Shown in pieces: positions 1 through 8,716 of a stretch of 64,000 nucleotides of DNA. Under the pieces are notes generated by a model. The model searched no databases. It saw only the letters and a list, made by a program, of their open reading frames with translations, and had not been told where the DNA came from. Within the stretch, counting starts at the first letter, position 1; each line of letters opens with the position of its first letter. Both the position numbers and the translations under genes were made by a program. This stretch comes from Photobacterium jeanii (GTDB lineage Bacteria > Pseudomonadota > Gammaproteobacteria > Enterobacterales > Vibrionaceae), in contig NZ_LVHF01000033.1 of the NCBI RefSeq assembly GCF_001650345.1, forward strand, positions 124,001 through 188,000, given 5' to 3'.

Positions 1-1694
1 GATAAACGGTGTGCCACGGTGATCACTGTACGTCCATCTTGAACACGCGCTAAAGCATCTTTCACCGCCTCTTCGGTGTCACTATCGATATTGGCAGTCG
101 CTTCGTCCAATAAGAAAATTTTAGGATCATGAGAAATAGCACGCGCTAACGCCAGTAACTGACGCTCACCTACCGACAGCGACGCGCCACCATTGCCCGG
201 TTGATGTTCATAGCCATTCGGAAGACGCTGAATGAACTTATGAGCACGCACTTTTTCAGCCGCCTGCATCGCTTGTTCTCTGCTTTGTTGTGAATCGCTA
301 TTCTCAGCTTGTGACAAGCTGATATTGTCTAACACGCTACCGCTGAAAATCGTTGGATCTTGCGATACCAAACCAAACAATTGGCGCAACTGACCATCAG
401 GAATGGCTTGAATAGGCTGACCACCCACCAAGATCTCACCTTGCTGATGCTGATAAAAACGCATCAACAAGTTAATCACCGAGCTTTTCCCGCTGCCTGT
501 GTGACCCACAATCGCGGTGAACTTGCCCCCTTTGGCAGTAAAGCTCACGTCTTTGAGGACAGGTTTATCAGCCTCGTACCCCATGGTGACATTACGAAAC
601 TCAATATCATGAGGTTCGGCTACAGGCGCAAAAGGTTGCGCATATTGCGGACGTTCGGATTCATCATCCAATAACTCGAAAATACGCTTGGACGATACTG
701 TCGCCACCTGCAATTTACGCAGCTCCATCGACAGTTGACGAAACGGGTCAAAGAAACGCTCGATATAATTCAGGAACGCATACAAGGTACCCACTTCGAC
801 CACACCTGTTGCGATCTGAGGTTGATTTAAAGAAACACCCGCAAACCAAGCAACAATGCCAACCGCGGTTAAACTTGATACCAAGCGAGTTAACGGCAAC
901 AGCATTAAGCTGTCGATCGCGATCGAGCGAGTACGGAATTGAAACCAGGCTTGGTTTTCCTGTTCAAACTTACGCTGAAATGCTTTTTGCTGACGGAACG
1001 CTTGGATCAACGCCATACCTTGAAGTGATTCGTTGATCTGCCCGTTAATATTACTGATTTGAGTACGAATACCATCAAACACTGGCATCGATACTTTGCG
1101 ATACAAGTGCATGATAAACAGCAAGATCGGGATCAATACCAAGCTCAATAGCATCAAGTGCCAATCAAGGAGGGCTATCGCAATAAAGATCGCGCTAATG
1201 CGCAAACTCCCCTGAATAATGGTAGGAAATGTCGACACAAACATATCGCGCAGAGACTCAGTATCGTTGGTGATATACGACACCAATTTCCCCGCAGGCA
1301 ACTTATCAAAGGTACTGATCGGAAAATGCAGTACATGACTAAACAGCTGCCTGCGCACATCATTAACCACCAGCAAAGCGCTGTGTCGAAAGGTCACGGC
1401 TTGCAAATAGCTAAATAGCGCCGACACTAAGTAGAACAGCATCACCAACCCAGTTAAACCCGCGAGGTGCTGCCATTCAAATTGCTGCGGCACAATCACT
1501 TCATCAAGGATCACTTTTGCCAACCATGGGATCGCCATCTCAGCGCTCACCGCAATAGCAAGCATCACAAATGCCAACCCAAAACGAAGCTTATGCGGCA
1601 ATGAATAGCGTAATAAACGACGATACAAAGACGTCTGTTGCTGTGGTTGAGACTGCTGTTGTTTGGAAGAGTGAGCGTGCGTTGAATTAGGCAT
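1..1694 (-). CDS. mdlB: ABC exporter half-transporter MdlB-like (C-terminus off window)
   Basis: This is an inner-membrane ABC half-transporter expected to pair with the MdlA-like protein just upstream to form a heterodimeric multidrug-type exporter. I translated the open frame myself because it has no stop inside the window; about 564 codons are present and the C-terminus lies beyond position 1. The order is a six-helix membrane domain, then the nucleotide-binding domain with Walker A GHTGSGKSS (about residue 396), signature LSVGERQ (about residue 503) and Walker B FLLDEAT (about residue 525). The ATG at 1694 overlaps the end of the upstream mdlA frame by 8 bases, so the two are translationally coupled. 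The LSVG signature in place of LSGGQ is also seen in E. coli MdlB. The true substrate is unknown. Confidence 0.85.
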   Translation of the reverse strand, partial: MPNSTHAHSSKQQQSQPQQQTSLYRRLLRYSLPHKLRFGLAFVMLAIAVSAEMAIPWLAKVILDEVIVPQQFEWQHLAGLTGLVMLFYLVSALFSYLQAVTFRHSALLVVNDVRRQLFSHVLHFPISTFDKLPAGKLVSYITNDTESLRDMFVSTFPTIIQGSLRISAIFIAIALLDWHLMLLSLVLIPILLFIMHLYRKVSMPVFDGIRTQISNINGQINESLQGMALIQAFRQQKAFQRKFEQENQAWFQFRTRSIAIDSLMLLPLTRLVSSLTAVGIVAWFAGVSLNQPQIATGVVEVGTLYAFLNYIERFFDPFRQLSMELRKLQVATVSSKRIFELLDDESERPQYAQPFAPVAEPHDIEFRNVTMGYEADKPVLKDVSFTAKGGKFTAIVGHTGSGKSSVINLLMRFYQHQQGEILVGGQPIQAIPDGQLRQLFGLVSQDPTIFSGSVLDNISLSQAENSDSQQSREQAMQAAEKVRAHKFIQRLPNGYEHQPGNGGASLSVGERQLLALARAISHDPKIFLLDEATANIDSDTEEAVKDALARVQDGRTVITVAHRL

Positions 1695-3537
1695 ACACCT
1701 CTCCTTGTTGTTCATTCGTTTGAGTTGTTGTTTTAGGTGTTGCACTCATATCCTGAGTATCGCTCGGCTTAGGATCCAAATTGTTACCTAGCTGGCTCTG
1801 ACGCTGGTACACCATGGCATACCAACCTTGGGCTGCGACTAACTCGTGATGCGAGCCTCGCTCTTCAACCTGCCCATCATTGAGCACCAAGATATGATCC
1901 GCTTCGATGAGGTTGGTTAATCGCTGCGTCACTAGCAGCATGGTTTTATGGCTGTAATGCGCTTTCAGGTTCTGGCGCACAGCCACTTCGGTTTTCATAT
2001 CAAGTGCACTAAATGGGTCATCCAACAGCAAAATATCGGCATCCGATAACAGAGCACGTGCCAGTGTTAAACGCTGACGCTGACCGCCCGACAAGTTAGT
2101 CCCACCCTCGCGAAGTTCGGTCTCAAAACCATCTGGCATGGCTTCAATTTCATCGAGAATCCCTGCCATCTTTGCGACATGTTTGATTTCAGCAAGCGTC
2201 GCATCTGGTTTAGCTAACGCAATGTTGTCGGCTGTAGAGCCTGAGAACAAAAACGGCTTTTGTGGCACCCATGCAACTTTTCGACGCAGCGAATCAAACG
2301 TCAGGCTCTCAATGGGATAACCACCAATGCTGATAGTTGAGCTCGATTTAAGTTGGAACTGGCGCAACGCTAGCTGCAACAAGGTACTTTTGCCGCCCCC
2401 TGTTGGACCTGTGATCCCCACTAAACCCCCCGCAGGTAGTTCGAACTGAATATCTTCTAATACGCGGCGTGGCGCATGGCCTGATTCGGAGTTATCACCT
2501 TGATAGCTAAAGGCTTTAATATTAAAGCTCATATTAGCCACCGCATCCGATGGCAAAGCAACCTCACCTTCTTTAACTTCACTTTGCTCGGCAAACAGCC
2601 CTTCTAAACGGCGCCACGAAGTGCTGCCACGCTGAAACACATTAAACTGCCAACCAAATTGCAAAAACGGCCCCAGCAACTGACCAAGATACAAAGTAAA
2701 AGTGGTAAACAAGCCAACACTAATAGCACCTTGGCCTATCAGCCATGCGCCGTAACCCAGTGACATCACAAACGATAATCCGTAAACCAACTGAATTGTT
2801 GGCGCGAAAGCGGCATCTACTTTAGCTACCGCTAAGTTAGCACCTAAGGTGTCATCAAGCGTTTTGCCAAAACGCGTTTCTTGGCGTTGACCAATACCGT
2901 GAGAGCGTACTGCGCGAATGCCTGAAACCGTCTCGCGGGTTTCTTCCGTTAGGTTGGAGAACATGGCTTGTGCTTGTCCAAACGCCTGATGCAACTTGGT
3001 GCCATAAATGCGCGTTATCAGCACCAAGAGTGGAAATGGGAGTAATGCCACGGCGGTAAGTTCACCGCTGACGACAAAAATCATCCCGAAGATCACGGTA
3101 AAGCCAGCAATCAAAGAATCCACCAGCGTCATGATCCCCATGCCCGTCGCTTCTTCGACGGCATTGATATCATTGGTGGCGTGCGCCATTAAATCCCCGG
3201 TACTACGACGGGCATAAAAGGCAGGCGACAACGATGCAAACTTAGCGAACAAGTCACGACGAAGCACACGCGTAATGCCAATCGCCGCCCCATACAATTT
3301 GCTTTGCCACACATAGCGTAAGCCGTACATCGCCAGCGCTGAAAACGCGATACCGGCTAAATGCATCAATAACGAATCTAGCGTTAAGGTATTAGCACTG
3401 ATGCTATCGACAATGCGACCAATCAACCACGAAGGTACGAGGTTAAGTAACGCGACCAATTGCAGCACCACAATGGCAATCAGGTACTGTCGGGCAAACA
3501 TTTTTATGTAGCCCCTTAATTTCCAAAGAATATTCAT
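1687..3537 (-). CDS. mdlA: ABC exporter half-transporter MdlA-like
   Basis: 616-aa half-transporter: membrane domain in about residues 1-300, nucleotide-binding domain after it. Walker A reads GPTGGGKST (about residue 375), the signature is LSGGQRQR (about residue 481) and Walker B is ILLLDDPFSALD. The aspartate-proline (DDP) in place of the usual catalytic glutamate after Walker B suggests a degenerate ATP site on this subunit, as is common in one half of heterodimeric exporters. The start at 3537 aligns with the start of E. coli MdlA; an inner ATG at 3501 has a better ribosome site (AAGGGG) but would trim the first helix. It overlaps mdlB by 8 bases and follows gshA by 21 bases on the same strand. 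Confidence 0.88.
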   Translation of the reverse strand: MNILWKLRGYIKMFARQYLIAIVVLQLVALLNLVPSWLIGRIVDSISANTLTLDSLLMHLAGIAFSALAMYGLRYVWQSKLYGAAIGITRVLRRDLFAKFASLSPAFYARRSTGDLMAHATNDINAVEEATGMGIMTLVDSLIAGFTVIFGMIFVVSGELTAVALLPFPLLVLITRIYGTKLHQAFGQAQAMFSNLTEETRETVSGIRAVRSHGIGQRQETRFGKTLDDTLGANLAVAKVDAAFAPTIQLVYGLSFVMSLGYGAWLIGQGAISVGLFTTFTLYLGQLLGPFLQFGWQFNVFQRGSTSWRRLEGLFAEQSEVKEGEVALPSDAVANMSFNIKAFSYQGDNSESGHAPRRVLEDIQFELPAGGLVGITGPTGGGKSTLLQLALRQFQLKSSSTISIGGYPIESLTFDSLRRKVAWVPQKPFLFSGSTADNIALAKPDATLAEIKHVAKMAGILDEIEAMPDGFETELREGGTNLSGGQRQRLTLARALLSDADILLLDDPFSALDMKTEVAVRQNLKAHYSHKTMLLVTQRLTNLIEADHILVLNDGQVEERGSHHELVAAQGWYAMVYQRQSQLGNNLDPKPSDTQDMSATPKTTTQTNEQQGEVYA

Positions 3538-3558
3538 AACTTTCGCTGTTGGTTATTG

Positions 3559-5208
3559 CTAAATCTCACAGTCACACTGTAAGTTGTTCTTCTGTTTGAG
3601 AAATTCATCAAAGCTCATTTCTTGTTGCGCTTCCCTTTGGGCTTGAGCAACCAATGACTCTTGCGCCAAATCGACCAATTTCTGTTGTGCAACAGGATCA
3701 AGACCAGACTCACGGTGCTGCGTAGTATGCTGCTCAGATAACGCATGGATCAGAGCGTTATGGCCAAGCTGATGCTTTTTCATATCCGCTAATAGCTTCG
3801 CCGATGGGGTGAGTTCGCTGTTGTTAAACTTGGCTCGTTCACGCTCGATAGCAGCAAAGTAACTTTGATTGCTGATAGCGCTAACGTGTTTATCGTGTTG
3901 GATGTCATTGTGTTGATCAAACCCTGCCGCCAACGTCCCCATTGCATCCAATAACTGATGACCCAGTTCCGCAAGCAACACATCTCCATCTAACGTTGGC
4001 AACATTAAATCTGGCTGCCGCCCTTGGGTCGCCACCAACTCTTGTCGTGCCATGAGCAACTGGCGTTCCTGCTCGTCAATTTCAGGGCTGGGCGCAAGGG
4101 CACAATACGTTAAGAACAGATCCAAAAACTGGCTTTGTGCCTCATTAATCCCAAGCGGTAGATACGGGTTGTTATCGAGACTGCGCAGCTCAATGTACTC
4201 CACCCCGTGATGGCACATCGCCATTAACGGGCGTAACTCAGCACTCACAATTTTTGGTCGAACCGAACCATAAAGCTCATTTTCCAACTGCAATACCGAG
4301 GCATTCAATTGCTGCTCATGGTCAAAATGGGTATAGCGCTCGCTTGGCTTCGTCAGTACACGATATAAGTCGGTTAAATACGCTTTTTGATTATTAAAAC
4401 TCAACGGGTAAGCCGACTGTTCACTACTGCTGTAACCCAAATTACTAACACGCAATGACGTTGCCCACGGCAGATAATAGGTATCGGTATCCCACTGGGT
4501 AAGATTATGTTCGCGCCCCTGCAAATAGCTTTTATCTAACGCAGGCGTCGCGCCAAACAAATACGGGATCACCCAGCCATGACGTAAGACATTACGGATC
4601 AAATGAAAGTATCGCTCTGAGATAAACGCCGCTAAGTTAGACTCTTCAACATCCACGCCCGTCTGCTGTTGATACAACAATTGCCACACCGTATTCGGCA
4701 ACGAGAAATTGTAGTGAATACCAGAGATTAGCTGCATCCGTTTGCCATAGCGGTTAGCCAAACCTTCGCGATAGCGTACTTTTAAGCGACCCGCATTAGA
4801 CTTCCCATAATCAGCAATCCTAATGTCGTGCTCAGCAGGCAGTACAGGCGGCATACTCGCTGCCCATAGGGTTTCATCACTCGCAATATTACGCGCTACA
4901 AACTGGTGCAACTCAGTTAAGGTCGAAAATGTTGCTTGGCGATCGGTCAGTGCTGGCGTCACGAGCTCTAATTGCGCTTCAGCAAAATCCGTCGTGATAT
5001 ACGGGTGGGTCAACGCCGCGCCTAACCTTGTTGGGTGAGCGGTTGTGGTTAATTCGCCTTGTGGTGATGTACGTACCAACTCCCGTTCAATACCTCGTCG
5101 AATCCCAGCTAACGCAGCTTGGGTTATTTTTGGATCCTGTCGTTGGGACTCATTTAATTGCGACTCTCTTACCGCTAAACCACGGCTCGTCAATAGTAGT
5201 TCACTCAT
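3559..5208 (-). CDS. gshA: Glutamate-cysteine ligase, type 1 (GshA)
   Basis: ATP-dependent ligase joining glutamate and cysteine, the first step of glutathione synthesis in the cytoplasm. The family is clear from the ALTHPYITTDFAEAQLELVTP segment region, the substrate loop SGIHYNFSLP, the VIPYLFGA and YLPWATSLR motifs, and VEYIELRSLDNNPY. The frame is open to an ATG at 5247; I prefer the ATG at 5208 (MSELLLTSRG, about 549 aa), since E. coli GshA (518 aa) has only some 20 residues before the conserved IERE motif. Neither start has a strong ribosome site. The protein ends in a CDC motif (NLQCDCEI), which is unusual. It is read before mdlAB on the same strand (21-base gap). It may be a second copy, with another on chromosome 1; I cannot test this here. 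Confidence 0.88.
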   Translation of the reverse strand: MSELLLTSRGLAVRESQLNESQRQDPKITQAALAGIRRGIERELVRTSPQGELTTTAHPTRLGAALTHPYITTDFAEAQLELVTPALTDRQATFSTLTELHQFVARNIASDETLWAASMPPVLPAEHDIRIADYGKSNAGRLKVRYREGLANRYGKRMQLISGIHYNFSLPNTVWQLLYQQQTGVDVEESNLAAFISERYFHLIRNVLRHGWVIPYLFGATPALDKSYLQGREHNLTQWDTDTYYLPWATSLRVSNLGYSSSEQSAYPLSFNNQKAYLTDLYRVLTKPSERYTHFDHEQQLNASVLQLENELYGSVRPKIVSAELRPLMAMCHHGVEYIELRSLDNNPYLPLGINEAQSQFLDLFLTYCALAPSPEIDEQERQLLMARQELVATQGRQPDLMLPTLDGDVLLAELGHQLLDAMGTLAAGFDQHNDIQHDKHVSAISNQSYFAAIERERAKFNNSELTPSAKLLADMKKHQLGHNALIHALSEQHTTQHRESGLDPVAQQKLVDLAQESLVAQAQREAQQEMSFDEFLKQKNNLQCDCEI

Positions 5209-5502
5209 GTTATCTGCTGCTCTTATCCATGCTGAGTTTGTCAGCATGCAAAAATCACTGAATACAGATAAAGACGAATCAGAACCGAAAAAGACGACGA
5301 AAAATCACAATTTTTTTCGATTTTTTATCTACGTCATTAAAATAATTTATTTTTCATTGGTTTACGCAATTTTATTTGTACTAGCCTGACACGTATTCGG
5401 CTAAGCGCCACCCGTCACCAGAGTGAGCTAATATCGCAACGCTTGACTCATCACACACATCAAATACAATCCATATACGTTTTGTATATGAAAGATATAA
5501 AG

Positions 5503-5745
5503 ATGGGTATTGTTAAGATTTCGGAGCAACTTCATGAAGAGATCCGAAAAGCCAGCTCTGTGATGTCACGCTCGATCAACTCGCAAGCTGAATTTTGGAT
5601 CAAAATCGGCATGCTGGCAGAACTTCACCCTCAGCATACTTTTAACCAAATTGTCTCTGAACTCATGAAGTCGGCAGACGTTTCAATCACCAGCGTTGCT
5701 ACAGCATCGAGTGAAAACGACGCGCCTAGCGAAAAAAAGGCATAA
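5503..5745 (+). CDS. ParD-like ribbon-helix-helix-type small protein
   Basis: 80-aa protein from the ATG at 5503 (MGIVKISEQLHEEIRKAS), the start that matches the conserved beginning of ParD-like proteins; the frame stays open upstream to 5443 but has no ribosome site there. The pattern of a short beta-like segment (VKISEQLHEEI), then helices with SMSRSINSQAEFWIKIG-type character, is that of the ParD_like family (ribbon-helix-helix fold, related to antitoxins). It ends 10 bases before map, and the AAGGAG site of map overlaps its stop codon, so the two form an operon. No toxin gene is present next to it, so an antitoxin role is not supported; pairing with map is the more useful clue. Confidence 0.7.
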   Translation: MGIVKISEQLHEEIRKASSVMSRSINSQAEFWIKIGMLAELHPQHTFNQIVSELMKSADVSITSVATASSENDAPSEKKA

Positions 5746-5755
5746 GGAGAAAGTC

Positions 5756-6538
5756 ATGGCCGCAAATATTCATATCAAAAATGAAGCGGAAATCGCGCTC
5801 ATGCGCAACGCAGGTCAATTGCTGGCTGAAGTGTTCCATATGCTTGATGACTTTGTGAAACCCGGTCTATCGACCATGGAGATCAACGATAAAGTGGAAG
5901 ACTTTATCGTGAATGAACTCAAAGCGCGTCCTGCCAGCAAAGGGCAATACGATTACCAATTTGTGCTCAATTCATCGATCAACGAAGTCGTTTGTCACGG
6001 TGTGCCAAAAGCCACTCAGTTTTTGAAAAGCAGCGACATCATCAACCTTGATATCACACTGGAAAAAGACGGCTTTATTGCTGATTCCAGCAAAATGTAT
6101 GTAATGCCTGATGCAACACCAGTAGCCAAGAAGCTGGTGAAAACGACCTATCAAGCGATGTGGGAAGGGATCAAGCAAGTTAAGCCAGGCGCACGCTTAG
6201 GCGATATCGGTCATGCGATCCAAAAGTACGCCGAATCTCACGGCTACAGTGTGGTGCGTGAATATTGTGGTCATGGTATCGGTCGCGAAATGCACGAAGA
6301 CCCACAAGTATTGCACTTTGGGCTGCCAAACCGAGGCTTACAGTTAAAAGAAGGCATGGTGTTCACTATCGAGCCGATGATCAACCAAGGCTCGTACAAA
6401 CTGAAAACCAAAAAAGACGGCTGGACAGTCGTCACCCGCGATAAAAAGCTGTCTGCTCAATCCGAGCACACCATTGTCGTTACAAGCACAGGCTATGAAG
6501 TATTAACCCTGCGCCAAGAAGAATCGCTGCCGCAATAA
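5756..6538 (+). CDS. map: Type I methionine aminopeptidase
   Basis: Cytoplasmic metalloenzyme that removes the initiator methionine from new proteins. At 260 aa it has the usual length. All metal ligands are visible: the two aspartates in NLDITLEKDGFIADSSKM, the histidine in EYCGHGIG, and the glutamates in FTIEPMI and AQSEHTIV, together with the substrate histidine in EVVCHGVP. Start chosen at the ATG at 5756, with AAGGAG 7 bases before it (overlapping the stop of the ParD-like gene). Being paired with a ParD-like gene and lying near the chromosome 2 origin, it is probably an accessory copy beside the housekeeping map of the rpsB-linked type; this is inference. Confidence 0.93.
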   Translation: MAANIHIKNEAEIALMRNAGQLLAEVFHMLDDFVKPGLSTMEINDKVEDFIVNELKARPASKGQYDYQFVLNSSINEVVCHGVPKATQFLKSSDIINLDITLEKDGFIADSSKMYVMPDATPVAKKLVKTTYQAMWEGIKQVKPGARLGDIGHAIQKYAESHGYSVVREYCGHGIGREMHEDPQVLHFGLPNRGLQLKEGMVFTIEPMINQGSYKLKTKKDGWTVVTRDKKLSAQSEHTIVVTSTGYEVLTLRQEESLPQ

Positions 6539-6562
6539 TAAATCACCCAAAGTAGCCACATA

Positions 6563-6592
6563 AAAAACCACCACTCAAACACTGAGTGGTGG
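6563..6592 (-). terminator. Rho-independent terminator after the carbamoyltransferase gene
   Basis: A 10-bp perfect stem (CCACCACTCA at 6568-6577 and its complement at 6583-6592) is flanked on the left by A's, so on the minus strand the stem is followed by a T run. A second hairpin (GGGCGTAG / CTACGCCC, 6629-6650) lies nearer the gene end. The first can also slow plus-strand transcripts from map. Confidence 0.75.
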
Positions 6593-6659
6593 CAAAAAAG
6601 TAAGAGGTTACATCTCGATGAGTAATGTGGGCGTAGCACTCACTACGCCCAATATTGCT

Positions 6660-7706
6660 TTATAGTGCGTTAAGGAAAGAGGCAATTTTGTCTTGGTGCA
6701 TTTGTACGGTTTGCTCTGTTGGCAATTTCATGTCTTTGTGAGTGAAGTACACCAACAAGGCCATTTGCGCAGTCAGACGGTTTTCTGCCTCATCGAAAAT
6801 CACAGAAGTATCCGATTCCATGACTTCACGGGTACATTCACGTTGGTCGTTTGCAGGCAAACAGTGCATGAACATTGCGTTTGGACCCGCTTTATCCATC
6901 ATCTCTTGTGTTACTACATACTCTGGAATGAAGGTTGATAGACGGATTTCTTTTTCGTCTTCTTGACCGAACCAGTAGAAGCTATCTGCCACAATGATGT
7001 CACAGCCTTCGACTTCATCTGTGTTATCAGTGATCACCAGTTTACCGCCTGATGTTTCGCAATTATCTAATGCAATATCAACCCATTTTTGTGGCGCTTT
7101 GAAACGCTCCGGACAAATGTGTTTGAAGGTCATACCGAACTTGGTACAAGCAAACATCAGTGAAGAAGCAACATTGGTCGCATCACCTACGAAGGCTACA
7201 GTGAGATCGCTCAGTGATTTACCTTCAGGTAGGTGCTCTTGCATTGTAAACAAGTCAGCCATGATTTGCGTTGGGTGTAACCAATCACACAAACCATTGA
7301 TAACTGGTACGCTTGCGTGTTCAGCTAGGCCTGCAACAGTATCGTGGTGGTCAACACGCGCCATAATGACATCAACCATACGAGACAGCACGCGACCTGT
7401 ATCCTCTAGCGATTCTTTGGCACCTAGGTGAATGTCTTTTGGAGATAGGAACAATGCATGTCCACCAAGGATAGTAGCTGCCGTTTCAAACGAAACGCGA
7501 GTACGCGTTGATGGTTGCTCGAAAATCATCGCTACCGATTTACCTTTGAACAACTGAGGAACCGCATTATCACGACGAGCTTGTTTAAGCATCGCCATCA
7601 AATCTAGAATTTCAGTTAACTCTTGTTTAGTGAAATCTTGAGTTTTTAGAAAATGACGAAGATTTGCTTTATGTAGGTCAGTTGCACTTGAAGATGGAAG
7701 TTTCAT
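6660..7706 (-). CDS. ptcA: Putrescine carbamoyltransferase (ornithine-carbamoyltransferase family)
   Basis: Converts N-carbamoylputrescine plus phosphate to putrescine and carbamoyl phosphate, the middle step of agmatine deiminase catabolism. The carbamoyl-phosphate motif STRTRVSFE and the HCLPA motif place it in the ornithine/putrescine transcarbamylase family (348 aa). I favour putrescine over ornithine because the remembered Enterococcus putrescine enzyme shares long segments with it: VINGLCDWLHPTQ, MMDKAGPNAMFMHCLP, and FDEAENRLT followed by LLVY, while the SMG ornithine loop is replaced by DSFYWFGQ. The surrounding genes (aguA, aguD, arcC) supply the other steps. A plain automatic search may label it argF. 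A candidate operator at 7803-7817 lies about 100 bases upstream. Confidence 0.8.
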   Translation of the reverse strand: MKLPSSSATDLHKANLRHFLKTQDFTKQELTEILDLMAMLKQARRDNAVPQLFKGKSVAMIFEQPSTRTRVSFETAATILGGHALFLSPKDIHLGAKESLEDTGRVLSRMVDVIMARVDHHDTVAGLAEHASVPVINGLCDWLHPTQIMADLFTMQEHLPEGKSLSDLTVAFVGDATNVASSLMFACTKFGMTFKHICPERFKAPQKWVDIALDNCETSGGKLVITDNTDEVEGCDIIVADSFYWFGQEDEKEIRLSTFIPEYVVTQEMMDKAGPNAMFMHCLPANDQRECTREVMESDTSVIFDEAENRLTAQMALLVYFTHKDMKLPTEQTVQMHQDKIASFLNAL

Positions 7707-7802
7707 AGTCAGATCCTTTTTCTACGCGGTGATTTATTTTGGCAATTTGCCGTGTTTGTTTTGATGCGTTCAGTATCTGAAATATCGGCGTTGAGATCTT
7801 AA

Positions 7803-7817
7803 ATTAGAATCACTAAT
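7803..7817. promoter_or_regulatory. Candidate operator of the agu TetR regulator (site 1)
   Basis: ATTAGAATCACTAAT is a perfect inverted repeat (ATTAG / CTAAT) around a 5-base spacer. Fourteen of its 15 bases recur, in reverse orientation, at 9796-9810 in the divergent arcC/aguD promoter region. Sharing between the two promoter regions of one pathway, with a TetR gene inside the cluster, suggests it is that regulator's binding site. This is inference from sequence only. Confidence 0.5.
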
Positions 7818-8023
7818 CGGTGGCTACTTTTAGAATAGAAAAAATTGTATGAAGAACATCAAAATAAAAACGTGTCTTTAGTTAATATTTTCGATATTTG
7901 ATTTTAATACTCACGCCAAGCAATAAAATACTAGCCAACTGTATTATTAATACCGAAGGTGATTAGTCTTATCAGTCAGAAATATAAAGACTTACCGAAC
8001 TTTCATACATATAAGAACCAAAC

Positions 8024-8052
8024 AAAAAAAGCCCCCAACCGGGAGCTTTTTA
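8024..8052 (-). terminator. Terminator of the arcC-tetR transcript
   Basis: A GC-rich stem (GCCCCC / GGGAGC with one mismatch, loop AACC) flanked by A7 and T5, so it can end transcription on either strand. It lies about 40 bases past the tetR stop on the minus strand. Confidence 0.75.
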
Positions 8053-8092
8053 ATCCTATTAACTTTATAAATCTAAGCTAATAAAAACAGGC

Positions 8093-8704
8093 TTACATTG
8101 CATGTGCAGGTGGTAAATTACGCGGTAAATACGCGCCTAAATAAGCTTCTGTGAGCACAATAGCTTCACGTGCCATTTCAGGAGCAATATCCCCATCTTC
8201 ACGGTAATTCATTGAGTAGACTTTATCTGCCACTTGCAACGCAATCGCAAAGATATTGACGTCAGCAGGCAGTTCTGGCAAAGCAAAATGACGACGGTAT
8301 ATTGCCTCAACTTTTTGCCCTAATAGCTGATCGTTATTGGCATCGGCTTGACGAACAGACGTGTAGGTATGTTGCCCTAACAGAGTATGCTGTACCAAAG
8401 GCGTACTGCGATAATAGTCGACAAAACCTTGCTCTATCATCCGATTAATATCAGACCAATGATGCACTTGCTCATCATCCACCGCATTTTCGAGCACACT
8501 CGTGAAATCTTTGAAGATATCGTTCATCAATTCACAAATCAGTGCTTCGATATTGGGGTAGTGATGGTAAACGGTAGAAGCGGCAATGGCGGCTTCTTTG
8601 GCGACATCATATATAGAAATCGAGTTCACGTTCCGTTGTGATGCCAGCCGTATTGCGGCGCTGTGTATCCGTTCTAATCGCTGTTCTGTCGACTCTTTTT
8701 TCAT
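8093..8704 (-). CDS. TetR-family regulator, probable repressor of agmatine catabolism
   Basis: 203-aa DNA-binding regulator. The N-terminal helix-turn-helix is visible at about residues 25-55 (ISIYDVAKEAAIAASTVYHHYP), a standard TetR pattern; the rest is a helical ligand-binding domain. It lies 12 bases after arcC on the same strand, so it is probably co-transcribed with the pathway it controls, giving autoregulation. In Pseudomonas the agmatine genes are controlled by the TetR-type AguR, and by analogy agmatine or carbamoylputrescine would be the inducer here. Candidate operators are the shared repeats at 7803-7817 and 9796-9810. The ligand and the target sites are inferred. Confidence 0.82.
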   Translation of the reverse strand: MKKESTEQRLERIHSAAIRLASQRNVNSISIYDVAKEAAIAASTVYHHYPNIEALICELMNDIFKDFTSVLENAVDDEQVHHWSDINRMIEQGFVDYYRSTPLVQHTLLGQHTYTSVRQADANNDQLLGQKVEAIYRRHFALPELPADVNIFAIALQVADKVYSMNYREDGDIAPEMAREAIVLTEAYLGAYLPRNLPPAHAM

Positions 8705-8716
8705 CGCTCTGTCTAC

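Larger units (their letters stand above)
7707..8092. other. Non-coding promoter region of the carbamoyltransferase gene
   Basis: This 386-base AT-rich stretch holds the promoter region of the carbamoyltransferase gene, the candidate TetR operator (7803-7817) and the terminator that ends the arcC-tetR transcript (8024-8052). I see no open frame of gene quality in it. Confidence 0.6.

Noticed and set aside
6660-7706. Call as biosynthetic or catabolic ornithine carbamoyltransferase (argF/arcB)
   Set aside because: The ornithine SMG loop is absent, remembered putrescine enzyme segments match better, and the neighbours make an agmatine pathway without arginine deiminase.
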